Assembly (NCBI GenBank): GCA_964497245.1
Contig: CAZCCC010000009.1
Location: 1-41,424 of the forward strand
From: CAZCCC01 sp964497245
Lineage (GTDB): Bacteria > Patescibacteriota > Patescibacteriia > Buchananbacterales > UBA6539
Length of the DNA: 41,424 nucleotides
Reading direction: 5' to 3'
Below the pieces are notes generated by a model, which saw nothing but the letters and a program-made list of their open reading frames with translations, had not been told where the DNA came from and made no database searches. Positions 26,904 to 34,019 of the stretch are shown piece after piece. Position 1 is the first letter of the stretch. Each line of letters begins with the position of its first letter. Position numbers and translations under genes: made by a program.

Positions 26904-26955
26904 AAAAGTGAATTATTGTTAAATTTTAGCCTAAATCGGCTGAAAATTCACTTTT
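26904..26955 (+). promoter_or_regulatory. Structured 5' leader hairpin of the lipoprotein gene
   Basis: Outer arms 26904-26910 (aaaagtg) and 26949-26955 (cactttt) pair exactly. Inside, 26922-26931 (aattttagcc) pairs with 26938-26948 with a single bulged G, leaving the 6-base loop taaatc. The hairpin sits between the promoter and the Shine-Dalgarno (aaaaggaaaaagg). It may stabilise the mRNA or regulate translation. Confidence 0.6.
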
Positions 26956-26975
26956 ACAATAAAAGGAAAAAGGAA

Positions 26976-27521
26976 ATGAAGAAGTTAATGGCAGTATTGG
27001 TGATTTTGTTTTTTTTGAGTTCGGGGTGTATGACTTACAGCGAGACTGTGACATCGGGCTGGAAGACGAGAACGTACGATAATGAAATGTATATTGCCCG
27101 TTCTCGTCATAGGCACCGCTATGTTCAGCCGCTTGAGCCCGGTCAGCCGGTTGCTTTTATCAAAGAAGACCCTCAGGCTGAAATTTTTGACGACAGGGGA
27201 TACAAGGACGGCTTGGTTTGCGTCTTTATCAATGATTCGCGGTATGAATTGCGAATTGTCATTGATGATCCGCATGGCCATCGATTTACTTTGCGTGTTC
27301 CGCCAAGCCGAAATGAATTTGAACTTTCCAGCCAAACATGGACAACCATTCCGGGTTGGCTGGAATTTCGGTTGGAAATGGGTCTACATCGTCTCAGGGC
27401 ATTTAGGGACGGCTGGAGCACCCCCTATGTACAAGGCGAGTTTAGGGTGCGTTCTGACAAGACCTTCCACGTGGAGGTTGGCCAGATGCATTACTTTGGA
27501 GGTGCCCGCTTTGGCGATTAG
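26976..27521 (+). CDS. Unknown putative lipoprotein of foreign base composition
   Basis: No family recognised. I chose the ATG at 26976 (181 residues) for its purine-rich ribosome site and K-K-L-M signal start; the longer frame from 26916 lies inside the leader hairpin. The signal ends L-S-S-G-C with Cys18 as the likely lipid anchor. The mature part is rich in R, H, P and W, probably beta-rich, with paired stretches V-C-V-F-I-N-D-S-R-Y-E-L-R-I and W-L-E-F-R-L-E-M-G-L-H-R-L-R-A. That could be a small sandwich domain, with a G-E-F-R-V tail. Base composition stands out: bases 27121-27180 contain 33 G+C of 60 by my count, against 20 of 60 in pilin-like gene 1 (26401-26460). It has its own promoter, structured leader and terminator and sits opposite to the pilin genes, suggesting transfer or unusual expression. 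Confidence 0.75.
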   Translation: MKKLMAVLVILFFLSSGCMTYSETVTSGWKTRTYDNEMYIARSRHRHRYVQPLEPGQPVAFIKEDPQAEIFDDRGYKDGLVCVFINDSRYELRIVIDDPHGHRFTLRVPPSRNEFELSSQTWTTIPGWLEFRLEMGLHRLRAFRDGWSTPYVQGEFRVRSDKTFHVEVGQMHYFGGARFGD

Positions 27522-27541
27522 CAGTTTTGTGTTGCAAAAAT

Positions 27542-27574
27542 AAGAGGCAAACCGTTTTGGCCTGCCTCTTTTTT
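27542..27574. terminator. Bidirectional terminator between lipoprotein gene and pilin operon
   Basis: Arms 27542-27549 (aagaggca) and 27563-27570 (tgcctctt) are perfect. A T-run follows on the plus strand and a T-rich tail on the minus strand. It lies 20 bases after the lipoprotein stop and 16 bases after the stop of pilin-like gene 2, so it serves both. Confidence 0.85.
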
Positions 27575-27589
27575 CTTTTTCTAAGTTTT

Positions 27590-28033
27590 TTAAGATCCGA
27601 TAAAAGTTCCCCTGCTTCCTCCGCCGGTACCGGTTGTTGCACCAAGCATTTTATCAATTACAAATATGGTTATAGCATAAGCGAAAAGTATAATGGCTAA
27701 ACCGATTATTGCTGAAATCATTATTTTTTTTGCTGTGCCAATTTTTTCTTCATTACCGGCCGAAGTCATCCACATAAAGCCGGCGTATATTATCAAAATT
27801 ATAAAAATTACCCCCAAAAAAGACAAAAGCAATCTTATTCCAATAGCAGCTATTGAGCCAATGGTCACCGGCTTGGTATCAATTCCGGCCGCATTGGTAA
27901 ATGATTTTGTCTGTTTCTCTAACTCAACCGGATCATTAATTGGTCGGTATGTGCCGGTTTGAGCGTTGCATACAGATATATTTAAAGCAAAAAATATCAG
28001 CAGTGAAAGTATTATTGTTATTTTTTTTGTCAT
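27590..28033 (-). CDS. T4SS-pilin-like protein, paralogue 2
   Basis: 147 residues: signal peptide ending at A-Q-T (about residue 25), polar stretch, first helix (about 62-85), F-M-W-M-T-S-A-G-N-E-E-K-I core, second helix (about 100-128), then a G/T-rich tail. The core is identical to that of paralogue 1 for more than a dozen residues, so these two are each other's closest relatives although a foreign gene now lies between them. Last gene of the tight run 27590-30485; a terminator follows. Confidence 0.85.
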   Translation of the reverse strand: MTKKITIILSLLIFFALNISVCNAQTGTYRPINDPVELEKQTKSFTNAAGIDTKPVTIGSIAAIGIRLLLSFLGVIFIILIIYAGFMWMTSAGNEEKIGTAKKIMISAIIGLAIILFAYAITIFVIDKMLGATTGTGGGSRGTFIGS

Positions 28034-28034
28034 A

Positions 28035-28475
28035 TTATTTAGTGTCTAGTACAAGCGAGGTAACAGTATAATATATTGCCCATGCTCCAAAGATAATAAA
28101 AAGGCCGATTATTCCGTCCCTAATTGTATTTTTTGCCTTTGAAACTTTTTCTTCATTGCCGGCTGCAGTCATCCATAAAAAACCGCCGTATATAGTATAG
28201 ATAAGAAAGATTACTCCAAGTAGAGAAAACACAGCCCTTACGGCAATTCCGGCAATTGCTGCCATACTGTATTGATTAGTTCCCTGATTATAGCCGGCTC
28301 CTTTGGCAGCATCGCTCATCATGCCGGTTATTCCTTTTGATCCAGCTGATCCGCTATTAGCACTATTTGTCCACGTTTCTGCTAAAATTGCTGAAGGCAA
28401 AATTAACAAGAAAAATATTGTCAGACAAGCAATTATTATTTTTGGAAATATTTTTTTATAGTTAATTGATTTCAT
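28035..28475 (-). CDS. T4SS-pilin-like protein, paralogue 3
   Basis: 146 residues: signal peptide ending near residue 32 (I-L-A-E), an S/G/N-rich segment, first helix (about 72-95), core F-L-W-M-T-A-A-G-N-E-E-K-V, and second helix (about 112-140) with G-A-W-A-I-Y-Y. One base separates it from paralogue 2 and about 10 bases from paralogue 4. The polar linker has N-Q-G-T-N-Q-Y, unlike its neighbours, so the exposed part has diverged while the helix-loop-helix is kept. Confidence 0.85.
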   Translation of the reverse strand: MKSINYKKIFPKIIIACLTIFFLLILPSAILAETWTNSANSGSAGSKGITGMMSDAAKGAGYNQGTNQYSMAAIAGIAVRAVFSLLGVIFLIYTIYGGFLWMTAAGNEEKVSKAKNTIRDGIIGLFIIFGAWAIYYTVTSLVLDTK

Positions 28476-28486
28476 ATTACTTTTAT

Positions 28487-28876
28487 TTATGATGCCGAAT
28501 ATCCGGTAGCTGTGACTATTTGATTAACAACAAAAAAAGCAATAGCATAGGCGCCGATAACTATTATCAGGCCGATAATGCTTGCTTTCAAGATATTTTT
28601 AGCTTTGGTTATTTGTTCTTCGTTTCCTGCTGCAGTCATCCATAAAAAACCGCCATATATTACCAAAAGCATAAATATGACACCAAGCAGGGAAAGCGCG
28701 CCTTTTATTATTTGACCGATAGTCTCGGCGAGATTCGGTTGTTTTTGAAAAGACGCCTTGTTGGCAAGCGTTTCTAGTTTGTTTGTCATATCAAGAGCTG
28801 AGATTTGACTTGCCGTATTTATAAAAATCATTGAAATAAACAGAAAAATGATTACTAATTTTAGATTTTTTTTCAT
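28487..28876 (-). CDS. T4SS-pilin-like protein, paralogue 4
   Basis: I take the ATG at 28876 (129 residues), giving a K-K-N-L-K signal start and no overlap with paralogue 5; the longer frame to 28915 adds a Cys-containing stretch that does not look like a signal. Signal peptide to about residue 30, first helix (about 55-78), core F-L-W-M-T-A-A-G-N-E-E-Q-I, second helix (about 92-120). Four bases separate it from paralogue 5. One of the shorter members, with an exposed part of only about 25 residues. Confidence 0.82.
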   Translation of the reverse strand: MKKNLKLVIIFLFISMIFINTASQISALDMTNKLETLANKASFQKQPNLAETIGQIIKGALSLLGVIFMLLVIYGGFLWMTAAGNEEQITKAKNILKASIIGLIIVIGAYAIAFFVVNQIVTATGYSAS

Positions 28877-28880
28877 ATTT

Positions 28881-29291
28881 TTATCCGACAGCACTTTGCA
28901 GCCTAGAAACAACAAAATAGGTAATTGCGTACGAAGCCATTACTATAATCAAGCCTATTACTGCTGCTTTAATAATTTCTTTGGCGCTGTTAATTTCATC
29001 TTCACGGCCGGCGGCTAGCATCCATTTATAACCGCCATATATTATTAAAATCATAAATATTATTCCAAACAAGCTTAAAAAAGCATTAATCAACAGTCCG
29101 GCAATGCTTAAAGCTTTTGTTTCCGGGTCAGCTCCGCCGCTTGGCAAATTAAAATCTTTTATTGCTTTGGTCATTGATTCGGTAATATTTGCTGATGCCG
29201 TAACTGGAGCGGAAAAAATTGAAATAAGTAGCAAAAAAATTACCAAAGTAAGTGAAAAACTGACTATTTTTTTGATGTTTTTTTTATTCAT
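28881..29291 (-). CDS. T4SS-pilin-like protein, paralogue 5
   Basis: 136 residues: signal peptide to about residue 33 (V-T-A-S), polar stretch containing G-G-A-D-P-E-T, first helix (about 65-88), variant core Y-K-W-M-L-A-A-G-R-E-D-E-I, second helix (about 103-130). The core departs from the others (L for T, R-E-D for N-E-E), so it may have a distinct partner or role. Two bases after paralogue 6. Confidence 0.83.
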   Translation of the reverse strand: MNKKNIKKIVSFSLTLVIFLLLISIFSAPVTASANITESMTKAIKDFNLPSGGADPETKALSIAGLLINAFLSLFGIIFMILIIYGGYKWMLAAGREDEINSAKEIIKAAVIGLIIVMASYAITYFVVSRLQSAVG

Positions 29292-29293
29292 AA

Positions 29294-29686
29294 TTATTTT
29301 ATGGCTTTGCCAATTTGAGTAAGAATGAATTCGGTGGCAATTCTGGATAGAAGTATGATGATTAAACCGATTACTATTTCTCTGGTAATTTTTTTTGCCC
29401 GATCAATCTGTTCCTGATTTCCTCTGGCTGTCATCCATAGGTAGCCGGCATAAATAAGACCTAAAAAGAATAAAATGGCAATAAAGGTAAGAAGCGAATT
29501 GATAATCAATATCAAGGCATCAACCAGAGTTTGATCTTTAACCGGACCATAGGCTTCGCTTACAGCGGTTTTTGCTCCGCCGGTAATTTTTTGTCCGATT
29601 GAAGTAGCGGCGGAAACAATCGTAATATTTACCAACAAAATCAATAATATTGAAATTGCCAAAATTTTATTTATTTTTTTAAGCAT
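29294..29686 (-). CDS. T4SS-pilin-like protein, paralogue 6
   Basis: 130 residues: signal peptide to about residue 27 (V-S-A-A), polar region, first helix (about 58-80), core Y-L-W-M-T-A-R-G-N-Q-E-Q-I, second helix (about 95-122). It shares T-A-R-G-N with paralogue 7, pointing to a recent duplication or shared subtype. Four bases separate it from paralogue 7. Confidence 0.84.
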   Translation of the reverse strand: MLKKINKILAISILLILLVNITIVSAATSIGQKITGGAKTAVSEAYGPVKDQTLVDALILIINSLLTFIAILFFLGLIYAGYLWMTARGNQEQIDRAKKITREIVIGLIIILLSRIATEFILTQIGKAIK

Positions 29687-29690
29687 TCAT

Positions 29691-30101
29691 TTATGAAGGG
29701 TAAATTGATTTTCCTAAATAGAAAAGTGCTAATTCAACTATTAGCCGAGCGCCGATTATAATTGCCAAGCCGATTACTGCCTGGATGATCCAAGTTTTTG
29801 CTCGGTTTACCTGTTCTTCATTTCCCCGAGCCGTCATCCATAAAAAGCCGTTATAAATTATCAATATCACGAAAAGGGCGCTCATTATTATAACCATACC
29901 ATTTATGTATATTGCCCAAGATTCGGCGAATGTTTTTTTTGGTGCTCCGCTGCCTCCTTGAGGATAGCCGGCTTCTTTTCCGGTTGAAGTAAAACCTTTT
30001 ATTATTTCCGAATAGGTGCCAGCCAAAGCGGTTTGAATAAACAAAAAATTCATAATAAATACAGAGAGTAGCATTTTAATTTTCTTTTTGGAAAAAGTCA
30101 T
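29691..30101 (-). CDS. T4SS-pilin-like protein, paralogue 7
   Basis: 136 residues: signal peptide to about residue 27 (A-L-A-G), a G/P-rich exposed part with Y-P-Q-G-G-S-G-A-P, first helix (about 65-90), core F-L-W-M-T-A-R-G-N-E-E-Q-V, second helix (about 105-130). It directly abuts paralogue 8 with no gap, so the two are translationally coupled. Confidence 0.84.
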   Translation of the reverse strand: MTFSKKKIKMLLSVFIMNFLFIQTALAGTYSEIIKGFTSTGKEAGYPQGGSGAPKKTFAESWAIYINGMVIIMSALFVILIIYNGFLWMTARGNEEQVNRAKTWIIQAVIGLAIIIGARLIVELALFYLGKSIYPS

Positions 30102-30485
30102 TTAACCGCCCACTGCTGCTTTTAAGGCAGATAATATCGTAAATACTAAAACATAAGCCAAAAAAACCACTATCATCCCGTTTATTCCATTAATCACCCA
30201 AGCTTTTGCTTTGCCGACTTTTTCTTCATTTCCTCCGGCAGTCATCCACATATAGCCGCCAATCAAAACAACAGTTAAAAAAACCACTCCTAAAATGCCA
30301 AAAAAGTAATTAATCGCCCGTCCAAGCATTGCCGGCAAGTCTGTTTCAGTTGACACTCCGGCTTTTTTTGCGGTAATATCCAGTCCCACCTTAACAGGAG
30401 ATTGGGCTAAAATAAGTTGAGGCAATATTAAAAAAATCCAAAAGCAGATTAACCCGCTTATTATTTTTTTAAAATTTAAATTCAT
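30102..30485 (-). CDS. T4SS-pilin-like protein, paralogue 8
   Basis: 127 residues: signal peptide to about residue 27 (I-L-A-Q), exposed part of about 25 residues, first helix (about 55-80), core Y-M-W-M-T-A-G-G-N-E-E-K-V, second helix (about 95-122). First gene of the tight run of seven, 97 bases downstream of paralogue 9 and after two hairpins, so its expression depends on read-through past them. Confidence 0.85.
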   Translation of the reverse strand: MNLNFKKIISGLICFWIFLILPQLILAQSPVKVGLDITAKKAGVSTETDLPAMLGRAINYFFGILGVVFLTVVLIGGYMWMTAGGNEEKVGKAKAWVINGINGMIVVFLAYVLVFTILSALKAAVGG

Positions 30486-30511
30486 TTTTTTTAAATAAGA
30501 TGAAGTCCTGC

Positions 30512-30567
30512 TTAGCCATTAATCATATTTAAATAATTAATGGCTAAAGGGGACTTCTGTCCCCTTT
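30512..30567 (-). terminator. Two adjacent hairpins between pilin-like genes 9 and 8 (possible attenuator)
   Basis: First encountered on the minus strand: AAAGGGGAC/GTCCCCTTT (30546-30554 with 30559-30567, loop of 4). Then TTAGCCATTAAT/ATTAATGGCTAA (30512-30523 with 30536-30547, loop of 12). The two stems share bases 30546-30547. Neither is followed by a strong T-run on the minus strand, so full termination is unlikely; partial termination or 3'-end protection of the upstream mRNA is plausible. Confidence 0.6.
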
Positions 30568-30582
30568 ATTATAGGAATTTCT

Positions 30583-30948
30583 TTAAGTTGCGCCGGTTGC
30601 AGTCATTAATTGAGTAATAACGAATGAAGCCAATGCGTAGGAAATAAAGATGATTACCAAACCGATTATGCCGGCGGTAATAACTTTTTTTGCTTCACCA
30701 ACTTTTTCTTCACTTCCTCCGGAAGTAAGCCAACGAAAACCGCCCCACAGAATAATTATAATCGCTAAAATACCCAAGAAACCAAGTAAAACATTAACCA
30801 CAGTCATTATCCCTTCACGAATATCTTTTGTTCCCAGCCCTGTGTGAGTGCCATATTCTAAACCGACATTTAATGTTGCTCCCAAAGCCGGTAATGCAGT
30901 TAAAGCAAAAATTGCTGTAAAGATTGTTAAAATTGTAAGTTTTTTCAT
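30583..30948 (-). CDS. T4SS-pilin-like protein, paralogue 9 (candidate major subunit)
   Basis: 121 residues, one of the smallest members: signal peptide to about residue 23 (A-L-G-A), short exposed part, first helix (about 47-70), core F-R-W-L-T-S-G-G-S-E-E-K-V, second helix (about 85-112). It has the best expression signals in the window: a TTGACA-18-TATAAT promoter and an AAAGGGGGTG ribosome site 5 bases before the ATG. Hairpins follow, after which the seven other members start. By analogy with pilus operons it is the best candidate for the abundant subunit; that is inference. Confidence 0.87.
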   Translation of the reverse strand: MKKLTILTIFTAIFALTALPALGATLNVGLEYGTHTGLGTKDIREGIMTVVNVLLGFLGILAIIIILWGGFRWLTSGGSEEKVGEAKKVITAGIIGLVIIFISYALASFVITQLMTATGAT

Positions 30949-30953
30949 TTTTT

Positions 30954-31016
30954 CACCCCCTTTCTTTTTTTAATATATGTAAATTTATTATAACAAATAT
31001 ATTTTGTTAATGTCAA
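30954..31016 (-). promoter_or_regulatory. Consensus promoter and strong ribosome site for pilin-like gene 9
   Basis: On the minus strand a perfect TTGACA (31011-31016), an 18-base spacer and a perfect TATAAT (30987-30992) are followed by a leader of about 30 bases with AAAGGGGGTG (30954-30963), nearly complementary to the 16S anti-Shine-Dalgarno. No other promoter I found in this window matches consensus at both hexamers. Confidence 0.85.
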
Positions 31017-31145
31017 TTTAATTTTTTATTGGTGACGCCAAGTAAGTGAGTAACGCTTGTTTAGTAATTAATATTTTTTAGTATAAATTTTAATTAATTT
31101 GATTGGTTTAAAAAATTTATATAATTTGGAAATTTAGCTGTAATT

Positions 31146-31607
31146 TTATTTTATATTGCGGGGTTCTTCAAAAGCCGGCCGGCCGAAAATAAGGGCATTA
31201 CCTCCGACATCTCCTTTGGTTAAAGCTAAAATTATGACATTTATAATCATCCAGGCTCCTAATACCAAGATTATGCCGATTACTGCCGCCTGAAGTATTG
31301 CTTTTCCTTTTTGGATACTCTCCTGGTTTCCGGCTGAAACAATAAACATTAATCCGCCCACGGTAAACATAAGAAGTGCAACACTGCCAGTCATTGCCAC
31401 AATTAACGAAGAGGCATTGACTACAACCTCAAGCATCTGTGTAAGTCCGCATTCGTTTACATCTCCAGCGGCTCTAGTGCAGCTTTCTGGAATCAGTGGC
31501 CGGCCGATTATTGTTTCTACGACGCTTTTGGCGGAAACAGGAGTTGCTAAAGAAAATAAAAAGCAGGCAGTTATTAGGAAAAAAGTGATTTTTATTGGGT
31601 TATTCAT
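31146..31607 (-). CDS. T4SS-pilin-like protein, paralogue 10 (divergent, with cysteine pair)
   Basis: I take the ATG at 31607 (153 residues), which starts a normal signal peptide ending V-S-A-K near residue 26; the longer frame to 31697 overlaps the solute-binding gene. Then an exposed part with two cysteines 12 residues apart (E-S-C and N-E-C, likely a disulfide), first helix (about 62-87), altered core L-M-F-I-V-S-A-G-N-Q-E-S-I, second helix (about 100-128) and a P-rich tail. It lacks the conserved Trp and so may be a minor or accessory subunit. It follows the solute-binding gene by 13 bases. Confidence 0.8.
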   Translation of the reverse strand: MNNPIKITFFLITACFLFSLATPVSAKSVVETIIGRPLIPESCTRAAGDVNECGLTQMLEVVVNASSLIVAMTGSVALLMFTVGGLMFIVSAGNQESIQKGKAILQAAVIGIILVLGAWMIINVIILALTKGDVGGNALIFGRPAFEEPRNIK

Positions 31608-31620
31608 ATTTTTTAAATTT

Positions 31621-33030
31621 TTAATAACCGAGTTCAGTGAAGGTTTGTTGGATTTTTTGAACGGCGATATCAATTGCATTGCGCGGTTCAGCTCCATTGT
31701 TTATGGATTCAATCATTTCAATGAAACTGTTTTCCACCACTTCAGGATTATTTCCATAGTACCAATTTTTGGCAGTAAGCAGCTGTTCGGCAAAAATTTT
31801 CAAATCGTCGTTTTTAATTTGAGATTCAATTAGCCCTCTTAAAGCAGTTGGCCTTAAAGTTTTGTTCAGATATTTTTCCGCTTCAATTTCATTTGTCGTT
31901 GCAAATTGCAAAAAGTCCCATGCTTCGTTTATATTTTTGCTTTTTTTGGAAACCGTATGGACCCAGTAGTTTGCAAAGTTAATTTCCGGTCGGCCTTCAA
32001 TCTGCGGCATTTTAGAAACGCCGTAATTTAATTTTCCCTGCCGCCTTAATTCCAAATAAGGAATATGATAATTATAACCGAAAATCATCGCGGTTTTTCC
32101 TTGGGCAAAAGCGTCAATTGAATCGGGAAAATTTTTATTCCAAGTGTAGACTTCTTTTCCGGGATTGGCAAAATCAGTATAAAATCTTACGGCTTCCTGC
32201 CCCGGATTGTAGGTTCTGTCAGTAAATCCCGGAGGAATAACATTAAAAATAACGCTTCTTCCATCAGTCATCTGAGCGCCGTTTTGCATCATTAATAAAG
32301 ATATTATATCAGGGCTACTATTCACATTTCTGCCGGTTCCAAGAGCAATTCCCGATTGTATCAGCTGTCCTTCATTATTTTGGAAAGCGAGCCTTTTGAT
32401 ATTTTCCTGTATCGCAACCCAACTGTTTGGTGGAAGAGGTATGCCGGCATTGTTTAATAAATCCCGATTGTAAAATAGGACCAAGGTGTCAACACTTAAT
32501 GGCAATCCGTATATTTTATCATTTATTACCACATCACCATAAACAACATCAACAAATTTATTTCTCAGCTGTTGTGGGGTAATGCTGTTATTCTCACGGA
32601 TATCAATGACTTTTTCTTCTTTTATTCCCAGGGCTCTTTGAGTAATTTCAAAAGCCATTCTGGTTTTGGCCGGCAAGGGTTCAATTTTTGAGAGATGCTT
32701 TCTTATAGCAGTATTTCTTAAAGAAAATATATCAGGTCCTCTGTCTTCGGCAAGAGCGTCAATTAATTCTTTTTCAAATTCATCAGCCCTTAACTGACGA
32801 TAGCTTATTTTTATATGCGGATGAGCTGAAGTATATGATGAAATAATTTCTTGAAATGATGCCGATGTATCATAAACTCCCCACCAGCTTAGTTCCACCG
32901 GCTTTAGAAGTTCTTTTTGGGATGGAGTGATAAATTTACAGCGGAAGCCTCCGGTTATAATCAGGGAAGTGATGATTATTGAAATTATTATTTTTGATTT
33001 GAAGTTTTTATTAATCCCGTTTGGTTTCAT
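31621..33030 (-). CDS. Orphan extracellular solute-binding protein (ABC family 1)
   Basis: 469 residues: N-terminal hydrophobic anchor (about 13-28) with Cys31 after it (not a clean lipobox), then a family 1 (MalE/UgpB-type) sugar-binding fold: E-L-S-W-W-G-V near 48, D-I-F-S-L-R-N, G-L-P-L-S-V-D-T-L-V-L-F-Y-N near 180, N-F-A-N-Y-W-V-H and W-D-F-L-Q-F-A-T towards the C-terminus. Such proteins normally feed an ABC permease, but no permease or ATPase gene is adjacent. The start overlaps the galU stop by ATGA, and a pilin-like gene follows. It may bind sugars or glycan fragments for uptake, or serve as an adhesin. Confidence 0.87.
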   Translation of the reverse strand: MKPNGINKNFKSKIIISIIITSLIITGGFRCKFITPSQKELLKPVELSWWGVYDTSASFQEIISSYTSAHPHIKISYRQLRADEFEKELIDALAEDRGPDIFSLRNTAIRKHLSKIEPLPAKTRMAFEITQRALGIKEEKVIDIRENNSITPQQLRNKFVDVVYGDVVINDKIYGLPLSVDTLVLFYNRDLLNNAGIPLPPNSWVAIQENIKRLAFQNNEGQLIQSGIALGTGRNVNSSPDIISLLMMQNGAQMTDGRSVIFNVIPPGFTDRTYNPGQEAVRFYTDFANPGKEVYTWNKNFPDSIDAFAQGKTAMIFGYNYHIPYLELRRQGKLNYGVSKMPQIEGRPEINFANYWVHTVSKKSKNINEAWDFLQFATTNEIEAEKYLNKTLRPTALRGLIESQIKNDDLKIFAEQLLTAKNWYYGNNPEVVENSFIEMIESINNGAEPRNAIDIAVQKIQQTFTELGY

Positions 33031-33890
33031 ATATTGTTTTTTAAAAATTTTTTGAAATTTTTTCCGACTTCTTTATCTTTTAAACCGAATTCAACATTGG
33101 CTTTAAGCCAGCCAAGTTTTGAACCAAGATCAAAAATTTCTCCATCAATTATTTTTGCATAGATTGGTCTTTTTTTCATCAAATTGGCGATTGCATCAAC
33201 CAGCCAAAGTTCATTGCCTTTGCCGATTCTGGTTTTTTCTAAAACATCAAAAATGTCAGGAGTAAGGATGTAGCCACCCAAAGAGGCAATCCTGCTTTTT
33301 GCCATTTTTGGACCTGGTTTTTCAACTATTGATTTGACTTGGTATAGATCTTTTTCAATTTTTATTCCTTCAATAATCCCGTATTTTTTTGTTCCCTCTA
33401 AATTGGTTTGACGGGCGGTAATTACCGGATCGCCGTATTTTTCATAAACTTCCATAAGTTGCTTTATCTGGGGAATTTTACATTGCCAGATATCATCGCC
33501 CCAGACAACAGCAAAAGGCTCATCGCCGATTATTTTTTTTGCGTTTAGAATCGGTGTTCCATTGCCATAAGGTCCTTTTTGGCGGATATAAATAAAGTTA
33601 GCCATTTCGGCTACTTCTTTTATTTGTTTATAATAACTTATTTTCCCTGCTTTATTTAAGGTTTCTTCCAAAATTTCATTACGGTCAAAATGGTCTTCAA
33701 TTGCTCTTTTGGTTGACCCTGTGACTAATATAACATCGGTTATTCCAGCTCTAACCGCTTCTTCAACAATATATTGGATAATTGGTTTATCAACAACAGG
33801 AAGCATTTCTTTTGGCTGGGCTTTTGTTGCTGGAAGAAAGCGGGTGCCAAGTCCGGCAACCGGAATGACTACTTTTCTTATTTTAGACAT
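33027..33890 (-). CDS. galU: UTP-glucose-1-phosphate uridylyltransferase
   Basis: I take the ATG at 33890 (287 residues), where the N-terminus M-S-K-I-R-K matches the family; the frame from 33920 adds a non-homologous stretch. The cytoplasmic enzyme makes UDP-glucose from UTP and glucose-1-phosphate. The nucleotide-binding signature G-L-G-T-R-F-L-P-A-T-K, then P-K-E-M-L-P, F-D-R-N-E-I-L-E, V-V-W-G-D-D and V-E-K-P are all present. It heads the galU, solute-binding protein, pilin-10 operon. UDP-glucose could feed GalT, glycogen synthesis or surface glycans. Confidence 0.95.
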   Translation of the reverse strand: MSKIRKVVIPVAGLGTRFLPATKAQPKEMLPVVDKPIIQYIVEEAVRAGITDVILVTGSTKRAIEDHFDRNEILEETLNKAGKISYYKQIKEVAEMANFIYIRQKGPYGNGTPILNAKKIIGDEPFAVVWGDDIWQCKIPQIKQLMEVYEKYGDPVITARQTNLEGTKKYGIIEGIKIEKDLYQVKSIVEKPGPKMAKSRIASLGGYILTPDIFDVLEKTRIGKGNELWLVDAIANLMKKRPIYAKIIDGEIFDLGSKLGWLKANVEFGLKDKEVGKNFKKFLKNNI

Positions 33891-33946
33891 AAATGCGATG
33901 CTAATTATGAATACATGCAAATAATTCGTATATTGGTATCTGTTTA

Positions 33947-33975
33947 ATTATAACAAAAAAATCAACAGTTGTAAA
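33947..33975 (-). promoter_or_regulatory. Promoter of the galU operon
   Basis: On the minus strand TTTACA (33970-33975), a 17-base spacer and TATAAT (33947-33952) preceded by TGT, an extended -10. The leader to galU is about 50 bases. Confidence 0.7.
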
Positions 33976-34019
33976 AATAAATTGATTGTGTTAATTTTAA
34001 GCTAATAATATGAGTTTTT

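Noticed and set aside
26985..27543. Several open frames on both strands overlapping the G+C-rich lipoprotein gene
   Set aside because: High G+C lowers stop frequency in all frames. Only the 26976 frame has a ribosome site, a lipobox-like signal and a terminator at the right distance.
26372..31697. A complete conjugative or effector type IV secretion system
   Set aside because: Only pilin-like subunits are present; no VirB4, VirB6, VirD4 or relaxase gene lies in this window.
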